Shown: positions 17,991-26,862 of the stretch, one piece after another
Position numbering within the stretch: position 1 is the stretch's first letter
Layout of the letters: each line of letters opens with the position of its first letter
DNA from: Acinetobacter lwoffii
Lineage (GTDB): Bacteria; Pseudomonadota; Gammaproteobacteria; Pseudomonadales; Moraxellaceae
Length of the DNA: 33,062 nucleotides
Assembly (NCBI GenBank): GCA_013530545.1
Contig: SPVA01000035.1
Span: 1-33,062, forward strand
Direction of reading: 5' to 3'
Made by a program: the position numbers and the translations under genes
The notes under the pieces: model-generated
Told to the model about the DNA's origin: nothing
Databases searched by the model: none
The model's input: only the letters and a program-made list of their open reading frames with translations

Positions 17991-19001
17991 TTAGTTTCTT
18001 GGATCAAAAGCATCCCGTACCGCTTCTCCCATATAGATCAGCAAACTCAGTACAATCGCCAAACTAAAGAATCCCGACAATGCCAGCCACGGCGCATTTA
18101 AGTTGTTTTTGGCCTGAAGCAAGAGTTCCCCGAGGGATGCCGAATCGGGTGGCAGACCATACCCTAAAAAATCCAGCGCTGTCAGTGCAGTAATATTGGC
18201 GGTTAGCATAAAAGGTAACTGTGACAGGCTAGAACCTATCACATTGGGGAGAATATGTTTGAACATGATCCGTCCATCCCCCGCCCCGATACTTTTTACT
18301 GCCCAGACATATTCCAGATTTCTGGCGCGCAAAAACTCAGCGCGCACCATACTCACCAGTGTGGTCCAGCCAAATAACAGCATGATCAGAAATAGCCAGT
18401 AAATACTCGGGGTAAACAGACTGACCAGTACCATCACCATAAACAGCATCGGCAAACCGCTCCAGACTTCGAGTATGCGTTGTCCGATCAGGTCAATCCA
18501 TCCACCATAATAACCCTGAATTGCCCCTGCTAAAATTCCCAACGCCGCAGACAATAAAGTCAGAGCAAAACCAAACAGTAATGAAATCCTTAAGCCATAT
18601 AGAATCCGTGCCAGAACATCACGGCCCTGGTCATCTGTTCCCAGCCAGTTTTGCGCACTCGGGGGCGAAGGCACCGGTTCAGCCAGTTCAAAATTTGGCA
18701 TTTGATAGGAAAACGGAATGATGGGCCAGATCGCCCAGCCTTTTTCTGCAATCAGTTGCTGCACAGCCGGATCTTTATATTCTGCTTCTGTCTCAAATAC
18801 TCCGCCAAACTTGGTTTCCGGATAGGATTTCAGGATGGGCAGATAAAAAGCATGATCATATTTCACCAGTAAGGGCTTATCGTTAGCAATCAGTTCTGCA
18901 CCCAAGGAAATGATGAAAATAGCACTGAAAATAATAAAGCAGCTAAAGCCCAGCGTATGCTGCTTAAAACGTTGCCAGCGTGCTTGCATCAAGGAAGACA
19001 T
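17991..19001 (-). CDS. yejE: ABC transporter permease, YejE type
   Basis: The product of 336 residues is one of the two inner-membrane permease subunits of the Yej peptide/microcin C importer. It closely follows E. coli YejE (341 residues): ELIANDKPLLV after the first membrane helix, a periplasmic loop ending in QNWLGTDDQGRDVLARILYG, an EAA-type loop around FLRARNLEYVWAVKSIGAGD, and the C-terminal YMGEAVRDAFDP. Its ATG overlaps the yejB stop by one base (TAATG), showing translational coupling. No ATPase gene (yejF) follows: the next gene is an unrelated flavin oxidoreductase. Confidence 0.93.
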   Translation of the reverse strand: MSSLMQARWQRFKQHTLGFSCFIIFSAIFIISLGAELIANDKPLLVKYDHAFYLPILKSYPETKFGGVFETEAEYKDPAVQQLIAEKGWAIWPIIPFSYQMPNFELAEPVPSPPSAQNWLGTDDQGRDVLARILYGLRISLLFGFALTLLSAALGILAGAIQGYYGGWIDLIGQRILEVWSGLPMLFMVMVLVSLFTPSIYWLFLIMLLFGWTTLVSMVRAEFLRARNLEYVWAVKSIGAGDGRIMFKHILPNVIGSSLSQLPFMLTANITALTALDFLGYGLPPDSASLGELLLQAKNNLNAPWLALSGFFSLAIVLSLLIYMGEAVRDAFDPRN

Positions 19002-20047
19002 TATTGTGATCCTCGACGTGAACTGAAATGAATCCGTGGATCAATCAGTTGATACAGCAAATCACTGAGTAAACGCAGTATCAGGCCGAGCAAAGTAAAA
19101 ATAAACAAAGTACCAAAAATCACCGGATAGTCACGCTGAATAATCGCCTCAAAGCCTAAAACACCCAAGCCATCCAGATTAAAGATAATCTCGATAAACA
19201 GGTTTCCCACAAAAAACACCCCGATCAGAACTTCAGGCAAACCTGCGATAAGCACTAAAATGGCATTCCGGAATACATGCCGATACAGCACTGCATGTTC
19301 AGTTAAACCTTTGGCCCGCGCAGCCAAGACATATTGCTTAGTCAGCTCTTCTACAAAGGAAAATTTGACCAGATAGGTCAAACTGGCAAATCCGCCAAGC
19401 ACCATGGCCAACAGCGGCAAGGCCATATGCCAGAAATAATCCTGAATTTTCGCAAAGAATGAGAGTTCAGCAAAATTTTCAGAGCGAATTCCCTGCAAGG
19501 GAAACCAGTGCAGATAAGACCCACCAGCAAAAAATATGATGAGTAAAATGGCAAAAATAAAGGCTGGAATGGCATAGCCTACTGCCAACACTAGAGAGGT
19601 AGTCTGATCAAACAGACTGCCATGTTTTCGGGCTTTTCTAATCCCTAAAGGAATGGAGACCAGATAAATCAGCAAGGTACTCCACAGGCCTAAAGAAAGC
19701 GATACTGGCAATTTTTCCCAGATGAGTTCAGTCACAGGTTTGTCTTTGAAAAAACTCTGCCCCAGATCAAACTGCGCATAACGCGTTAGCATTTCCCAAA
19801 AGCGAATATGCAGCGGCTGGTCAAAGCCGTACTGGATATTAATCTGCTCAAGCATCTCCGGTGTGAGGCCTTGCTTTCCCTGATACTGCAATCCGGTATG
19901 CGCCAAACCATTGACCTGTTGCGCCTGATAAATCGCCTGCTCCACCGGACCACCGGGTGCCAGCTGGATCACCATGAAATTGATCAGCAAAATGATCAGC
20001 AAGGTTGGAATCATCAGCAACAGACGTTTGAGAATATAAGTGCTCAT
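19001..20047 (-). CDS. yejB: ABC transporter permease, YejB type
   Basis: The product of 348 residues is the partner permease of YejE. The N-terminal helix MIPTLLIILLINFMVIQLAP is typical of oligopeptide permease subunit B proteins. A large periplasmic part (QYGFDQPLHIRFW, DLGQSFF) and about five more helices follow. The EAA loop appears as YVLAARAKGLTEHAVLYRHVFRNA. Length is slightly below E. coli YejB (364). It lies 24 nt after the broken yejA and overlaps yejE by one base, so the three form one operon. Confidence 0.92.
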   Translation of the reverse strand: MSTYILKRLLLMIPTLLIILLINFMVIQLAPGGPVEQAIYQAQQVNGLAHTGLQYQGKQGLTPEMLEQINIQYGFDQPLHIRFWEMLTRYAQFDLGQSFFKDKPVTELIWEKLPVSLSLGLWSTLLIYLVSIPLGIRKARKHGSLFDQTTSLVLAVGYAIPAFIFAILLIIFFAGGSYLHWFPLQGIRSENFAELSFFAKIQDYFWHMALPLLAMVLGGFASLTYLVKFSFVEELTKQYVLAARAKGLTEHAVLYRHVFRNAILVLIAGLPEVLIGVFFVGNLFIEIIFNLDGLGVLGFEAIIQRDYPVIFGTLFIFTLLGLILRLLSDLLYQLIDPRIHFSSRRGSQ

Positions 20048-20071
20048 GGCACTCCCTGATAGGCTTGGAGC

Positions 20072-21878
20072 TTAACGCTGTTTGAAATAATCAGCCACAT
20101 GTCTGGCCTTTGCCGCATCGACCCACCAGTAATCAATCCCGGCGGAGAGTTTAGGTTTTCGTTGCGGCTGCTGATACATATTCCAGTAAGCATACCAGTA
20201 TTCGCCCGTACCATAAGTCAGAATATGATAATAGCCTGCTCGCAGTAAACGGTCTAATGCTCGGGTACTATTCACCAGCTGTTCACGGTTTTGAGCTTGA
20301 GTCACCTGCTGAATGACTCCATCAATGGCCGGATTTCGAATACCGGCATAATTATAATTACCTGACTGCGCTGCGGCCTGACTGCCCCAGAACTGTTTCT
20401 GCTCCTGCCCCGGTGTCAGGGATTGCGGCATGGTATCAACAATCATATCAAACTGATAATTCCGCAGCCGTTCATAATATTGCGCGGTTTCTACCATACG
20501 AATGCTGGCCTGAATGCCCAAGCGTTTTAAATGACGTAGATATGGCATCAGATCACGCTGTTGCTCCGCCTGATGCAACAGGAACTCAATCTGTACCGGT
20601 TGACCCGCAGCATTGACCAACTTCCCCTGTTGATAACGATAGCCTGCCTTTAATAGCAATTGACGGGCTTTTAACAGATTGTTCCGGTTAAAACCGGAGG
20701 CATCTGACTGAGGATATTTCCAGTCCTGCAGTACAGCCTGACGTTGAACCGGATCAAGCTGCTTTAAATGGGGTTTTAAAATGTGCAGTTCTTGAATGCC
20801 TGGCCGTCCATGAGATGCAAGCTCGCTATTGGAAAAAAAGCTGTTCAGGCGCTGATATTCACCATAGAACATGGCTTTATTCAGCCATTCAAAGTCATAG
20901 GCAAAACTCAAGGCTTGGCGGAAACGGATATCGGCAAAAGGCTGACGGCGGGTATTGAATATCAGACTCTGGGTCGGAATCGGGTTGTGATGCTGAAAGC
21001 GGTAACGCTGCACCTGTCCTTGCCGAACGGCAGGAAACTGGTAGTCTTTCACCCAGCGGTTGACCTGTTTTTCCTCATGCAAGGTAAATTGGCCCGACTT
21101 GAAAGCTTCGAACTTGATTTCAGGACTACGATAATAACGATACTTGATCCGGTCAAAATTATAACGCCCGCGGTTGACCATCAAGTCTTTTCCCCAGTAT
21201 CCGGGATTACGTTTGTAGCTAATACTACGTCCAGCATCTATGTGTTCAATGACATAAGGCCCTGAACCCAGCATCGGTTTCAGCGTCAATTCTTTAAAAT
21301 TACGCTTTTGCCATTCCTGTTTAGAATAAATGGGCATCTGCGCGACAATCATCGCCATTTCCGGATTATGTCCGGATTTAAAATGCATTTTGACCTGTAA
21401 AGGTGACAGGACTTCCAGCCGGTTTAAATCAGCCAGATACATCTGCAGGCCAAAATTGGACTGGGTCTGAAACAACTCAAAACTGTATTTGACATCTTGT
21501 GCAGTTACCGGCTGGCCATTACTAAACCGTGCTTTCGGATTTAAATGAAAAATAATAAAGGCGGTTTTCTTGGGGTCAAAACTGACTTTTTCCGCCAGCA
21601 AGGGATAGTACACACCGGGCTCATCCAGTGACTTGGACAGCAAACTGTCAAAAATATAGTTGCCCCCTTCAGTGACATTGCCCTTGCCATTCATGCTGTT
21701 GCGTACCGCCTTTCGGTGCTTGCGGATTGGCATAAGGTAGGGATTTGGCCTGAGCATATTTCGGCTGACTATGTAGTGCAATATATGGGGTCGTGATCAG
21801 GGCTGCCCAACTGCTACTCACGAGCAGTAGGGCTAGCCAGATCAACCTGAAAGTTTTAAATAAATGAGCGAATCTCAT
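20072..21878 (-). pseudogene. yejA: Broken yejA, extracellular solute-binding protein gene
   Basis: This would encode the periplasmic peptide-binding protein (SBP family 5) of the Yej importer. The true N-terminus starts at ATG 21878 with a signal peptide of about 26 residues and continues to PYANPQAPKGGT. The frame then breaks near 21701: the old frame soon stops, and the rest (NSMNGKGNV... to 20072) reads in another frame. Compared with the recalled E. coli sequence, the GGQITLSALGTFDNF region is missing about 12 residues exactly here, which fits a deletion of about 35 nt rather than a single-base error. The remaining roughly 540 residues are intact and family-like. It starts 10 nt after the mltD 3' part. 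A secreted product seems unlikely unless frame is restored. Confidence 0.85.
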
Positions 21879-21888
21879 GATCCATTCA

Positions 21889-23616
21889 TTAATTCGGCAC
21901 TTTAATCACATCACCAATACGCAATTGTGTATTCGGTTTGAGATCATTCATTTCCGCCAGTTCATTGCTGTTCAGACCATAACGTGAGGCCAGACCGATT
22001 AAGGTATCACCACGTTTGACTTTATAATCCGTCACCAGTTTTGGAATCTGAATAGTTTGACTGACACGTAATCCTGCACGTGGACTCAGATTATTTAACT
22101 GAGCAAGGTCGGTCACGCTCATGCCCAAGCGGCTGGCAATTGCATTCAGGGATTCACCGGATTTTACCGTATAGGATTCAGTTGCCTTAGAAGCTACAGG
22201 CTTAGCTGCCACTTTCACGCCTTCAACTTTTTTATCTGCCGGAAAGTCACCCTCAATTTTTAAACGCTGACCAATACGCACTGTGCTATTGGTATTCAGG
22301 CCGTTCAAATCTGCCAGATATTGCAGTTGTAAATGATACTGACGTGCAATAGAGCTTAAGGTTTCCCCTGACTTCACCACATGCGAATCCGATTTTGTAT
22401 TCTTGACCGCAGTTTCCGCGACCACTTCACTTACCGGTTCTGTCACGTCACCACTCAGTTTCAGACGCTGCCCCACTCGCAAACCTGCATTACGTGACAT
22501 GCCATTCAGGCTCGCCACCTGGTCCATTGACAAATTATATCTTGCGGCAATACCGGTCAGCGTATCACCCGATTGAACCGTATAGGTTTCAGGGATTTGA
22601 CTGCCGGCTGGAATCTTGATGGTCTGACCTATACGTAAACCACTATTGGCAGACAACCCATTCAGTGCAGCCAGTTCAGAAACACTCAGCTTGCTTTGAC
22701 TGGCAATGCTATACAGTTCACCGCGTTTGACCTGATAGTTTTCAGTCGCAGTCTGATCGACTTTGACATTTTCAAACTTCTGCTCAGTTTTCTGGCTAGA
22801 TGCCGTTAGCCCTTCAACTTCCTGAAGTGGTACATTGATTTTCTGTCCCACCATCAGACTGCTACCGGCAGTCAGACCCGACGTTAATGATGCCAGTTCG
22901 GTATTTGAAAGCCCGTAACGATCGGCAATCAGTTTCAGATATTCACCGCGTTTCACCGTATAAGATTTGGTCTGAACCTTGGCAGTTTCAGCTTTTTTAA
23001 TCTCTTCAGCTTTAGATTTAGAGGCAACCGTTTCTTTCAGTGACAGCTTTTGCCCAACAAACAGACCGCTATTGGTACTCAGTCCATTAAAATCAGCCAG
23101 TTGTTTCACGCTAAAACCAAACTGATTCGCTACGCTAGTCAGAGAGTCATTGGCCTGAACCACATAAGTTTCCGGCTTTTCTTTGGCTTTGCTGGCTTCC
23201 TGTACCGGTTTGGCATCATACAGATAAATGGTGGTACCCACATACAGCGGAGAATTTGGATCAATCTGGTTCCATTTCGCCACATCACGCCAGTTCACGC
23301 CATTTTTAGCCGCAATCATTGCCAGATTATCACCTGGTAACACCTTATAGGTACTGCGTTTGCCTTTTGGAGCAACCACCACCACTTCAGAATCAGTCTT
23401 GACGTAATTTTTGCCCTGATTCAGCTGGGCTTCAACCGAATTCGCAGTGGTATTGTCAGCAACTTCTTTTGGATAAGAGAAGCCTTTTGTCAGTTCTTTA
23501 CCTTGCTGCTCAGCCACAGACAGGCTGGTTTGAATGGCAGTCAGCTTGATTTTACCATCATAAGGATCAACAATTTCTGTGCCAGCCGGCGCCAATGCTT
23601 TCAGCTCTTCAACCAC
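21889..23616 (-). pseudogene. mltD: LysM-repeat C-terminal part of mltD, cut off by a frameshift
   Basis: This 575-codon stretch, open up to about 23700, is the continuation of the lytic transglycosylase gene in another frame. It contains eight LysM peptidoglycan-binding repeats of about 45 residues, each of the form YxVxxGDxL...IA...L...N.L....L..GQ.I.IP; approximate starts are at 23350, 23160, 22970, 22740, 22590, 22380, 22170 and 22030. Eight is more than the two or three in E. coli MltD. Alone it lacks a signal peptide, so it is probably not exported unless joined to the N-terminal part. The stop is 10 nt before the yejA start. Confidence 0.85.
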
Positions 23617-23698
23617 TTGGGCCTGTTCTGCCGGTGTTGCGACAGGCTGCAGAATTTCATCTACAGTTTTCTGAATATCCTGTGCGATGACCGCCTGC

Positions 23699-25144
23699 TC
23701 AACTTGGAATCTGTTTCGCTGGCGCTGCAGGTGTTACAGCTACCGGAATACGCGGCGCACTTGGAATCGGCAAATCACTTTGTGCCGCAAAACTGGCCAA
23801 GGCAGATGAGCCTTTAGGCGTCGAAATCTTTTTCGTAGTCTTCGTTACAGTATTGGCCGTTGTCGCGGTACTTACCGCTGCTGTGACGACAGGTGGCGTA
23901 CTTGCAGCTTTAGCCGGAGTCGTTGTTTTAGCAACGGTCGTTGCAGGCTGATTACTAACAACCGCTGGCGGAGTCTGTTTAGAAGGCGTAATCGTTTTCG
24001 TATTTAATTCTGGCGGTGCTGCTCTGGTGGGCACCACTGTCGTCGTATTTCGCGGCAGGCTGCTCGTGTTACTCGCCCATAAACCGCCTGAGCCGGATAA
24101 TTTTTTCAGCTTCTCATCGACTGAAGGACTTAGGTCAGCTGGAATCAGAATACGGCGCGGACTTGCAGGATCAATATGATCACCACGATGACCCGGGTTT
24201 AATTGATACAGTTCTGCACGGCTTAGACCAGTGATGGCTGCAATTTCATTTAAACTGGCAACGCCCACTGGCACTTCACGGAAATGCGGACGGTTGGCAA
24301 TCGGTGGCAAACTCACCCCATAACTGCCTGGATTTTTAATAATCTGTGCAACTGCCAGAAAACGTGGCACATAGCTCATAGTTTCTTGTGGCAATTTCAA
24401 TGACCAATAATCGGTAGGCAGACCTGCAGCTTTGTTACGGTTAATCGCCTGCTGGATACGGCCTGGGCCTGCATTATAGGAAGCGAGCGCCAATTCCCAA
24501 GAACCAAACTGGTTATACAGACTGCCCAAAAACTCATAGGCTGCACGGGTCGATTCCACTACATCACGACGACCATCGTATAAAGAAGTCTGCTTTAAAC
24601 CATAAATGCGGCCGGTACTTGGAATAAACTGCCATAAACCTGCCGCCGCCGCACTACTGGTCGCAGCCGGGTCATAAGAACTTTCGATAATTGGTAACAG
24701 TGCCAACTCGGTTGGCATGCCACGGCGTTCTGCTTCTTTTACTGTGTAATATAAATAACGTGATGCACGCGCACTTAAGCGATCCAGATAAGGCTGACGT
24801 GAAATAAACCAGCCACGCTGCGCATCAATCCGCGGATTCCAGACACTTAAGTCCATCTTGAAACCCACAGTCATACGTTTCCAGACATCACCATGTTTCA
24901 GAATCTGTAAACGGTCGCCTTCGACTGCACGCATATCTGTTGCAGAGAGTAAATCTTCGAGTCCATCCAGACTGCTAGCATCCAGATATTGTGATCCAAC
25001 CTGCTTGCTTGACGCTGTTTGGGTCGCACTTTGTGTAGCTGAACAGCCCGTCAGTCCTAGAGAAGCAAGCGCAGTTCCCAGTACAGAATATTTTAAAAAT
25101 GTAGGTAATGTCGGCTGCCACAAAATTGCGGTTGGTTTATACAT
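23699..25144 (-). CDS. mltD: Membrane-bound lytic murein transglycosylase D, catalytic part (frameshifted)
   Basis: The 481-residue product starts with a lipoprotein signal whose lipobox is LTGC (Cys at about residue 34). The SLT catalytic domain follows: LPIIESSYDP with the catalytic glutamate, then GLWQFIPSTGR and SYNAGPGR. A MltD-type extension, LNPGHRGDHIDP, and a Thr/Pro/Ala-rich linker end at TGA 23699. Reading CCAGTTGAG instead of CCAAGTTGAG near 23704 would join it in frame to the LysM part, so a single extra A explains the break. The ATG at 25144 is preferred over a TTG at 25156. The catalytic domain is complete, so an enzyme without LysM anchors could still be made, or the extra A is an assembly error. 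Confidence 0.88.
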   Translation of the reverse strand: MYKPTAILWQPTLPTFLKYSVLGTALASLGLTGCSATQSATQTASSKQVGSQYLDASSLDGLEDLLSATDMRAVEGDRLQILKHGDVWKRMTVGFKMDLSVWNPRIDAQRGWFISRQPYLDRLSARASRYLYYTVKEAERRGMPTELALLPIIESSYDPAATSSAAAAGLWQFIPSTGRIYGLKQTSLYDGRRDVVESTRAAYEFLGSLYNQFGSWELALASYNAGPGRIQQAINRNKAAGLPTDYWSLKLPQETMSYVPRFLAVAQIIKNPGSYGVSLPPIANRPHFREVPVGVASLNEIAAITGLSRAELYQLNPGHRGDHIDPASPRRILIPADLSPSVDEKLKKLSGSGGLWASNTSSLPRNTTTVVPTRAAPPELNTKTITPSKQTPPAVVSNQPATTVAKTTTPAKAASTPPVVTAAVSTATTANTVTKTTKKISTPKGSSALASFAAQSDLPIPSAPRIPVAVTPAAPAKQIPS

Positions 25145-25191
25145 AAAGAAATCCAAACAACTCGTATATAAATTTATTTTTTAGATATGCC

Positions 25192-25219
25192 ATTGTAGTG
25201 AAGCATGTCGAAGACTCAA
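25192..25219 (-). promoter_or_regulatory. Possible promoter of mltD
   Basis: On the minus strand TTGAGT (25219-25214) and TACAAT (25197-25192) are 16 nt apart, about 48 nt before the mltD start. Confidence 0.4.
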
Positions 25220-25284
25220 GCCAATAATTTACCGCGATTTCACGTTAAATGTTACAAGAAATTAAAAAATCCCGGACATATAGA

Positions 25285-25312
25285 TTGATCGACTGCATTT
25301 GCGCTATACAAT
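25285..25312 (+). promoter_or_regulatory. Possible promoter of the rnhA-dnaQ fusion gene
   Basis: TTGATC (25285-25290) and TACAAT (25307-25312) are 16 nt apart, 39 nt before the start codon. Confidence 0.5.
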
Positions 25313-25351
25313 AAGCCTTCCAGCTTGTTCTATTTTGATCGGATTTAATCT

Positions 25352-26737
25352 ATGTCACACACTATCACACTTTATGTTGATGGCGCCTGCCGCGGCAACC
25401 CGGGTTTAGGCGGTTGGGGTGCGTACATTGTTAATGGCCAACAAGAACACAAAATCTATGGTGGTGAAGATCATACTACCAATAACCGTATGGAACTGAC
25501 GGCTGCGATTGAAGGGATTCTGTTTTGTGACAAGCAAGACAAACTGGTGATCTATACCGATTCTAAGTACGTCAAACAAGGCATTACCGAATGGATTCAC
25601 GGCTGGAAAAAGAAAAACTGGAAAGACGTCAAAAATCCGGATCTGTGGCAAAAACTCGATGAAGTCTGTCAGGGACGTGACATCGAATGGCACTGGGTCA
25701 AAGGTCATGCTGGACATCCGGGCAATGAAATGGCCGATCAGTTGGCCAATCTGGGTGCTGATGAAACCCTGAAAAAATCCAAGCAAAGCCCTTCAATGTC
25801 TGAAGATAAAAAAAAATCTGAACCCGACTGGTTGCTAGACGATCCATTTGGTCTTGATCTGGCCGATAGTGAAGAAGAGCTGGAAGATCTACCGGAAGAA
25901 ATCATCGAAGTGACTGTTGAAGAAATTACCCAGACTGAAGTTTTAGCAACGGACAGCAATAAAGATGCTTCATCTTTAGAAGCATCTACCTCGACTGAGC
26001 TACATCCGCAAATTGTCATTACACCAGCAAAGCTCCAGCTGCATGGCCCACGACAACTGATTCTGGATACTGAAACTACCGGTTTTTATTATCAGGATGG
26101 TGACCGGATTATTGAAGTCGGCGCGCTGGAAATGATTAACCGTAAACTGACCGGCAGCTCGATTCATATTTATATCAATCCGAAAACACCGGTCGGTGAT
26201 TCTGTCAATGTCCACGGCATCACCGACGAATTCCTGCAAGACAAACCGCTGTTTGAAGAAATTTCTCAAGTGCTGTTTGACTATTTACACGACGCGGAAA
26301 TTATTGCGCATAACGCGACCTTCGATATGAACTTCCTGGATATGGAATTCAAACGCGCAGGTTTTAAAGCGCTCTCCGAGGTCTGTGACGTCACCGATAC
26401 CCTGGCACTGGCCAAGTCCAAGCATCCAGGGCAGAAAAACTCGCTGGATGCCTTAGTGCGCCGTTACGAGATTCCACAACGCGACCGTACTTTCCACGGT
26501 GCCTTGCTCGATGCGGAAATCCTGTCCGATGTTTATCTGGCCATGACCGGTGGACAGGTGTCTTTTGATATCGATGCCCTGTCTCAGTCTGAAGACCAGA
26601 ACGGCCGCTCAGGGATGGCCAGAGTTGAAATTGAATTGCCGGTGATTCTTCCGTCAGAACAGGAATTACAGGAACATGAGAATTGGGTCAAACAATTCGA
26701 AGAAAAACATGGAACTGCTTGCCTTTTCGCGAAATAA
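25352..26737 (+). CDS. Fusion of ribonuclease HI and DNA polymerase III epsilon subunit
   Basis: The 461-residue product joins two replication enzymes. Residues 1-145 are RNase HI, which removes RNA from RNA-DNA hybrids, with catalytic Asp10, Glu48, Asp70 and Asp129. Residues 146-232 form an acidic low-complexity linker. Residues 233-400 are the proofreading 3'-5' exonuclease epsilon, with DTETTG (Asp239, Glu241), HNATFD (Asp325) and HGALLDAE (His382, Asp387). QVSFDI (402-407) stands where E. coli epsilon has its clamp-binding QTSMAF. In E. coli rnhA and dnaQ are separate divergent neighbours. A nine-A run at 25808-25816 lies in the linker; slippage either way gives a stop within ten codons and a free RNase HI of 156-161 residues. 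An in-frame ATG at 25796 could start a free epsilon. Confidence 0.93.
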   Translation: MSHTITLYVDGACRGNPGLGGWGAYIVNGQQEHKIYGGEDHTTNNRMELTAAIEGILFCDKQDKLVIYTDSKYVKQGITEWIHGWKKKNWKDVKNPDLWQKLDEVCQGRDIEWHWVKGHAGHPGNEMADQLANLGADETLKKSKQSPSMSEDKKKSEPDWLLDDPFGLDLADSEEELEDLPEEIIEVTVEEITQTEVLATDSNKDASSLEASTSTELHPQIVITPAKLQLHGPRQLILDTETTGFYYQDGDRIIEVGALEMINRKLTGSSIHIYINPKTPVGDSVNVHGITDEFLQDKPLFEEISQVLFDYLHDAEIIAHNATFDMNFLDMEFKRAGFKALSEVCDVTDTLALAKSKHPGQKNSLDALVRRYEIPQRDRTFHGALLDAEILSDVYLAMTGGQVSFDIDALSQSEDQNGRSGMARVEIELPVILPSEQELQEHENWVKQFEEKHGTACLFAK

Positions 26738-26801
26738 AATCTACATTTCCGGGGATACTTTAGGTTTAAAACTATTGTTCTTCAGTTATAGTAAATACAA
26801 A

Positions 26802-26828
26802 GAGGCCCCGTAGTTTAAAGCGGGGCTC
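26802..26828 (+). other. Stable hairpin in the leader of fimL
   Basis: GAG and CCCCG pair with CGGGG and CTC, with one bulged G and a 10-nt loop containing TTTAAA. The right arm is followed by ATATATAG rather than a T run, so it is not a standard terminator. It lies 34 nt before the fimL start and might be a leader structure or attenuating terminator for the upstream gene. Confidence 0.5.
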
Positions 26829-26862
26829 ATATATAGATAATACTCCAGGAAAGGTGCAGATC

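Noticed and set aside
20783..21265. Open frame of 160 codons on the plus strand
   Set aside because: It is antisense to the body of yejA and looks like a mirror of its codon use.
22030..23350. Eight evenly spaced similar segments, as in a CRISPR or DNA repeat array
   Set aside because: They are diverged, coding LysM protein repeats; the DNA is not identical between units.
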